Source: Pisolithus tinctorius (lineage: Eukaryota > Basidiomycota > Agaricomycetes > Boletales > Pisolithaceae). From it: a DNA stretch of 64,000 nt. The notes below the pieces were generated by a model, which searched no databases, was not told the DNA's origin, and was given only the letters and a program-made list of their open reading frames with translations. Numbering within the stretch: position 1 is the stretch's first letter; every line of letters starts with the position of its first letter. The stretch lies in NCBI GenBank assembly GCA_024663395.1, contig JANFAH010000003.1, positions 1,302,001 through 1,366,000 of the forward strand, given 5' to 3'. The position numbers and the translations under genes are program-made. This document shows positions 59,597 through 64,000 of the stretch, one piece after another.

Positions 59597-61007
59597 TCCA
59601 GAGCTGTCGTTAAGAACATCCTCTGTACTCAACTCGGCACAATACTCGCAAATATGCTCCCAAAGCATCGAGACATCCATTGCACACGTTTCAATCAAAT
59701 ATCCAACGGCCCAAATGTCGAGCGCTCTTCTTTTGCGTATGTAAAAAATGCTGTTCCAAGTAAAACCCTAACCGTGCGCGTCTCGAAAATCATTGACACC
59801 AGACGGAACGAGGTTGGCCAGAAGGGGGAGAAGAGGTGAGAGATTGATCAGGTGCCGTACGTTGGCAATTCGATCCTCCTTTGACTTCAGATCGACAGTG
59901 ATTATATCACAGCGCCCTGGCTTCTTTCCTTCGGCTGGGGCCGTAATGGCAGTGAGAGTCATTTTAGTTCCGACACAATAATAGCCTATGAAGGGAGTTC
60001 AGATAACTATGTAACTGAATGCAGAACACTCACCGAGCATATAAGGGACAGGGTCATACCTCCATACGAACTTATCTATCAGCGCCGCCTTGGGGTTATT
60101 TGGGAAGTCGAGTGCCGTCTCCTCGCCGCGAAACGGGCATACGTTTTTCAAAATAAAAGCAAATCCGGGGTGCGTCGGGCCAGAGTGGAGGCAATCACGG
60201 ATAGCTCGGCCATACGGCACGAGGATCTGGAGGATGGAACGAATATTACTGTCCCAAAAATGAACCAAGCCATACGCTGTACAACCGTCATTAGGCGCAG
60301 GCTCAAAAACCGCATAATAAATAGCCGTGCAGTCTGTGTTGAAGTCGCCCATTTTGAACAAACTGCTGGCCGCATCCACGCTACACCCGCCACGGGTATG
60401 TTTGCCAACGAGAAACTCAAACATGGTCTCCGTAAGTGGAATCTTCTCCGACTCGTCTAGGGCCTTCTCGACCAGTTTCCGGAGGTGGCCAACCGGAGGA
60501 ACGTCCGTCATGCACCGATTGGTCACCCACGCGCGAACAAGATCGACGCGGTCGGCTATGGCACGTAGGAGATCAGTGGTCCAGAGGTACATGGGCATTG
60601 ACTTACGTGGGGGTCGCTTCGCGGACACATTGAACAAGATAATGACGTGCAACTTCACATGATCCATATTGAGGGATGATGTGGGAAGTAAGGGGGAAAC
60701 TTTTCCTTCCAAAAATTCTTTGTCTATCGGCCCAAGCTGGGCCTTAACGTCATTAAGCGACCGTTCACGCCAAATGACAGGATTCAGCAGCTGAATGAAG
60801 GTGAGTAGTGGAATGTGTTGGGAATGCAAGTGTACATGCCTTGTAGGCCTTGACAGCAACCTCGTCTGAATCCAAGAGTTCACAGGCAGCGTCAGAGGCG
60901 TGGTCAAGCAACTCTTGGACCTCCGAGATGTCGTGGGTGATCTGAATGTCACAGATTTGGTACACTTCGGATGATTTCTGAGCTAAAAGATACACAACTC
61001 TGGGCAT
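59510..61007 (-). CDS. Crinkler (CRN)-like protein, possible kinase-like C-terminus
   Basis: The N-terminus (VYLLAQKSSEVYQICDIQIT, SEVQELLDHASDAACELLDS) and the following VKAYK/LLNPVIWRERSLNDVK, EGKVSPLLPTSSLN and KLHVIILF blocks resemble the Crinkler header: a ubiquitin-like part, then the W-K-x-x-x-P linker region and the L-x-V-I-V ending before a Pro-rich turn. Crinklers are modular proteins of oomycetes and fungi thought to act in host or conspecific conflict. The remainder has GCSVDAASSLFKMGDFNTD, YDPVPYMLG, PSGVNDFRDAH and ALDIWAVGYLIETC; the last resembles the DxWxxG helix of protein kinases. The splice after VKAYK uses GC...AG ends (GCATGT...CATTCAG). Other introns are near 60552-60602, 59965-60043 and 59735-59790. 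The C-terminus is uncertain and the gene may be decayed. The start is ATG 61007. Confidence 0.45.
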
Positions 61008-61821
61008 AGCGTTTGGTAGTGGTAGTTCTGGTACAAGGGTGGTGGCACACCTCTTAGGGGGATTACGCTGGAAGCCCCTATTCCTATCGGTGGTCCAGCC
61101 ACCTTGTGCGGTGATTCGTCGGTGCTTTGATCTCCATCCCTCCGTGGCGTAAGCGGAACTGAAAGGAGGGACCAAGTGATTTGGTGATCGCCTTACAAGT
61201 TACTACTGATCCCCTACTATTCCGAGGTGTTGCCAGCGCACTGGCGTTCAGGAATGCGTCGGGGACTCGGGATGCGGCTGACTTACACTGCAGTAGGTCA
61301 CTCTAGCAGAGCGAAGCATCAACGCTAAACGGTGTTCCCGAGAACAGCATCCATTCCCTGTTCTACTGATACTGCCCACCGCTGACCCTCTGCAAGGGGA
61401 CCAAAATCGGGGGGTTAGAAACTGAGTGGTAGGCGATAGTACACTGTAGACATGCAACCTGCACGTGGGTAAGTGCCATTCGGATTGGCATGTCGAAAAC
61501 ACTGGTGACTGGTCAGTTGGTTGAGACATAACCCTAATTTGTGTTGTCCCCCGCACTGTCATGACTGAAGTGAATGGGTGTTTTTGGTCAACTTGGGTTT
61601 CGTTAAACTCGTTCTGATACGGTGTACCTGGGCACGAACTTCATATGTAATATATACTTGGCCATGGTTCCAATCAAGAACTTAAGAACACAACCAAGTT
61701 TTGTAGATGGCACAATTTACGGAGGTCTTTGTATCTGTAAGCAGCTGACTGAGCGTCTCCGTGCGAAATTCGCCGCCCGTGATTGGCCGGCCACCGTCAA
61801 GCGGCTCTTTCATGCTCTTTC
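61008..61821. other. Intergenic, promoters of the Crinkler-like gene and isa1
   Basis: Two divergent promoters share this stretch. Short frames near 61248-61562 have no recognisable domain. Confidence 0.45.
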
Positions 61822-62416
61822 ATGTTGACTGCACTGGCACGACGACGCCCCCGCCTCCCAGCATTGTCCCTGTGTCATGTCCGCACGGTAGCGTCAGCAA
61901 GCTCGCGATCACCACCAGCACCGCCAGCGGTACCGCCGGGCGTGCAACGCACCCGTCCTAGCCCTCGAGCTACCAAGGCAGTGATTGCTATTGTACGCTG
62001 ACTTATCTCCCCATTGCAACCAACCTTCGTTAACGAATCTCAGACCCCTCATGCCGTTCGAAGACTGCAAGATTTGCTCCAAGGTCCTACACCTCGACTC
62101 ATTCGGATCGGGGTGCGGAACAAGGGTTGTGCTGGGCTTTCATACCACTTGGACTACGTCGACAAGCCCGGGAAATTTGACGAAGTGGTGGAGCAAGACG
62201 GCGTTAAGGTGTTCATAGACAGCAGGGCGTTGTTTTCTATCATTGGTAGCGAAATGGACTGGAAGGAGGACGCGCTAAGGTGAGTCCCAAACTTTCTAGC
62301 CATTTGAGTTTGTTAACCAGGGCCGGTTGTGAAGCGCGAAGTTCGTTTTTGATAATCCTAATATCAAGGACGCCTGTGGATGCGGTGAATCCTTTACAGT
62401 CGGTGCACAACCCTAA
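61822..62416 (+). CDS. ISA1: Mitochondrial A-type iron-sulfur assembly protein Isa1
   Basis: Isa1 acts with Isa2 and Iba57 in making [4Fe-4S] clusters in mitochondria. The start MLTALARRRPRLPALSLCHV is an Arg-rich presequence followed by a Pro/Ala-rich stretch. An intron (about 61993-62043) joins KAVIAI to TPHAVRRLQDLL. The A-type fold follows: RLIRIGVRNKGCAGLSYHLD, DGVKVFIDSRALFSIIGSEM and the last exon KFVFDNPNIKDACGCGESFT. The three conserved Cys are present (KGC and CGC). The last splice, from ALRSA-type joining at 62281, needs the acceptor GTGAAG before CGCGAAG. The stop is at 62414-62416 after VGAQP. Confidence 0.9.
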
Positions 62417-62638
62417 TCAGATGTTAGGCCGTCAGGTCAAACACTTTATATCACTACAGCCCACTCAGACAATTCTGTATTTCTAGCACTTCATGCTCAT
62501 GCAAGTTATAGATGAAGGTTGGACACGTTCGACTTCACTGCCGTGTTACTTTACATCAATGATACGGAATAACAAGGTCCTTTGTTTGGAACCTGAGTCC
62601 ATCGCTGCTGCGTTCCTAGACTGTGGTAGTGCTGTTCA

Positions 62639-64000
62639 TCAATTATCGAGAAATTCCTTTTGAATATCTGCGAACGCAGCAGCTCCGTTACCCAACAAGG
62701 CCAACTGAGTGAGGCATACGGCGGTCTGGCGGTATAACCTGTCCAACAAGGGTTGTGTGGGGTGTCCTTGCGATTCTTTGCGGTCATCAGAACTTACACA
62801 TCATCAGGATCCCATTGTACGTACGCAAAATAGCTTGATTCAGCTCTGTAGCAAGTGCCACTCTTGCAGATTGCCCGGCGACTTCGGCCGCATCACCTCC
62901 AGCCTCAAGAGGGTCATAGTAGGCCATGATTACGGTCATCCGTTTGAAAATCGTCCGGACCTCCGAACGATGTTTGTAGTCTGCTTCCAGCTGCTGCCCA
63001 TACGTTACGGCCTTTTCAAGGGCAGCGCCATACTGAGCAGCCGTGGCGGCTGCCAAAGTGGCAGTCGACGACGTTGGAATAGGAGCCGCCCGTACAGTCC
63101 CAGGACGAACATCAGGATAAACCCTAGACCCGTTAGCGAGGCTGTCCATCCCCATTCCCAACACTTCATCATCTACGTCCATGTCTGTGCCCTCTTCAAA
63201 GGTCCTAGTGTTGCTGCCATTCAGTGCATCGTCGTGGTGCGCGAACTCGACGCTCATTCCACATTCCTCCGCTCGCATTTTCTTCTTCATCTCCGCTGCT
63301 TCTAACACGAGCTCAACAAACTTTCTGCAACGGAGCTTAAAAAGCATGATTCCACTGTCCGCTTCAAGAACAAGTGGGTAATGTGCTCGTGTTTGCGCTA
63401 GTGCGGTATCGATGTCACCAGCTATAACGGATTGTACGATGTGTGTGCGGACCTCAATGTCGTCGGTTGTTGCTAAATTGGAGGGTCTGCGGGTAGAAGA
63501 CGCGGCCACGGAGGTGTCTTTTCCCATATCCATTTCCATAGCACGGCCCTGGGTTGAAGTGGATGGTACCACTGGGGCCACTGGCAACAGTGAGGCTGAC
63601 AGCCCTCCCCTATTATTGCAGCTGGCCTCGAAAGCGCGAGCTGTACGAACGTAGCCATGATGAGACAGATACGCAAGTACAAGTTCATTTATCGACATCT
63701 TCACGTCCTCTTCGGGAGCTTCGTGGGAAATACTTTCATTGGGCCATTTGAGGGGAGCAAGCTGGATCTTGGTCCAGGTTTGGTTACGCTGTTGCAGCAC
63801 GTGGTCTTCTATGTCGTACTTGAAAGGATCCTGACCAAAGTTTGCTCGGACGGATTCTCCGGTGTGGCACAGTCCAACAGAGGGATAGACATCGCCATCC
63901 TTTCCGACATTGTCAAATATAGTACCTGGGTATCAAGATGAAAATATGACGATGCTAAAGACGGTAAGATCCTACCCAACAAGGAGCCGTTCTTGGTGTA
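62639..64000 (-). CDS. GID1: Gid1/RanBPM-like protein: SPRY, LisH, CTLH, CRA (5' end off window)
   Basis: This is a scaffold of the GID/CTLH ubiquitin ligase, which degrades gluconeogenic enzymes in yeast. The visible part starts in the SPRY domain (YTKNGSLLGTIFDNVGKDGD, VYPSVGLCHTGESVRANFGQ) after an intron near 63929-63978. Then come the LisH motif (MSINELVLAYLSHHGYVRTA, near 63690), CTLH (VIAGDIDTALAQTRAHYPLV) and a CRA-like region (LRCRKFVELVLEAAEM, LEKAVTYGQQLEADY). The last exon (HPTQPLLDRLYRQTAVCLTQ, LALLGNGAAAFADIQKEFLD) is joined over an intron near 62764-62806 and stops at 62639-62641. The order matches Gid1/RanBP9. The first part of the gene is beyond base 64000. Confidence 0.88.

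Overview
The window is nuclear DNA of a filamentous basidiomycete, most likely an agaricomycete. Genes are packed closely on both strands and are cut by many 45-70 base introns with GT/AG ends. The families are fungal: CYP61 (Erg5), copper-fist factor, GH72 glucanosyltransferase, Mdv1, Ndc80, Puf4, Gid1, and a Tnp2-type (CACTA superfamily) transposase. No bacterial, viral, CRISPR or operon-like signal was seen.

Layout. 0-1.85 kb: 3' part of a CACTA-type element with its terminal and subterminal repeats. It abuts the 5' end of a tRNA adenosine deaminase gene (tad2) that also reads as frameshifted. 2.9-6.1 kb (-): prolyl oligopeptidase. 6.9-12.4 kb (+): rhodanese/tyrosine phosphatase with a very large insert in its catalytic domain. 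13.4-14.5 kb (-): copper-fist regulator whose first exon is only the ATG. 15.8-16.9 kb (+): decayed acid phosphatase. 17.2-19.0 kb (+): erg5. 19.0-21.3 kb: gene-poor. 21.3-22.1 kb (-): Hsp90 co-chaperone p23, broken into short exons. 22.5-23.2 kb (+): unknown protein. 23.9-24.5 kb (-): SNF2 helicase relic. 25.1-28.1 kb: divergent alg1 and nfu1. 28.5-29.0 kb: relic of an unknown gene. 29.0-34.1 kb (+): mdv1 and ndc80.

Right half. 34.8-35.7 kb (+): unknown, probably mitochondrial protein. 36.1-40.2 kb (-): RRM/zinc-knuckle RNA-binding protein and GH72 glucanosyltransferase. 40.65 kb (+): tRNA-Lys(CUU) with a 10-base intron. 41.3-44.9 kb (-): Puf4-type PUF protein. 45.7-49.2 kb (-): UVRAG/Vps38-like protein, divergent from an unknown gene (49.3-50.7 kb, +). 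50.8-51.9 kb (-): stand-alone cullin-N-like protein. 52.1-54.9 kb (-): BTB protein, divergent from TRAPP subunit Trs31 (55.0-55.9 kb, +). 56.0-57.1 kb (+): class 1A-like dihydroorotate dehydrogenase. 57.3-58.5 kb (-): HMG-box factor. 59.5-61.0 kb (-): Crinkler-like protein. 61.8-62.4 kb (+): isa1. 62.6 kb to the end (-): Gid1/RanBPM-like protein, open at the window edge.

Most genes are housekeeping and are not functionally clustered. The recurring themes are mitochondria (Nfu1, Isa1, Mdv1), membrane and wall (Erg5, Alg1, GH72, Trs31, UVRAG) and gene regulation. Accessory DNA sits at the left edge (element beside tad2) and at 12.4-16.9, 19.0-25.0, 28.1-29.0 and 58.5-61.8 kb. I found no clearly new multi-gene system. 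The best candidates for something unusual are the Crinkler-like gene, the cullin-N-only protein, the phosphatase with the split catalytic domain, and the element/tad2 junction.
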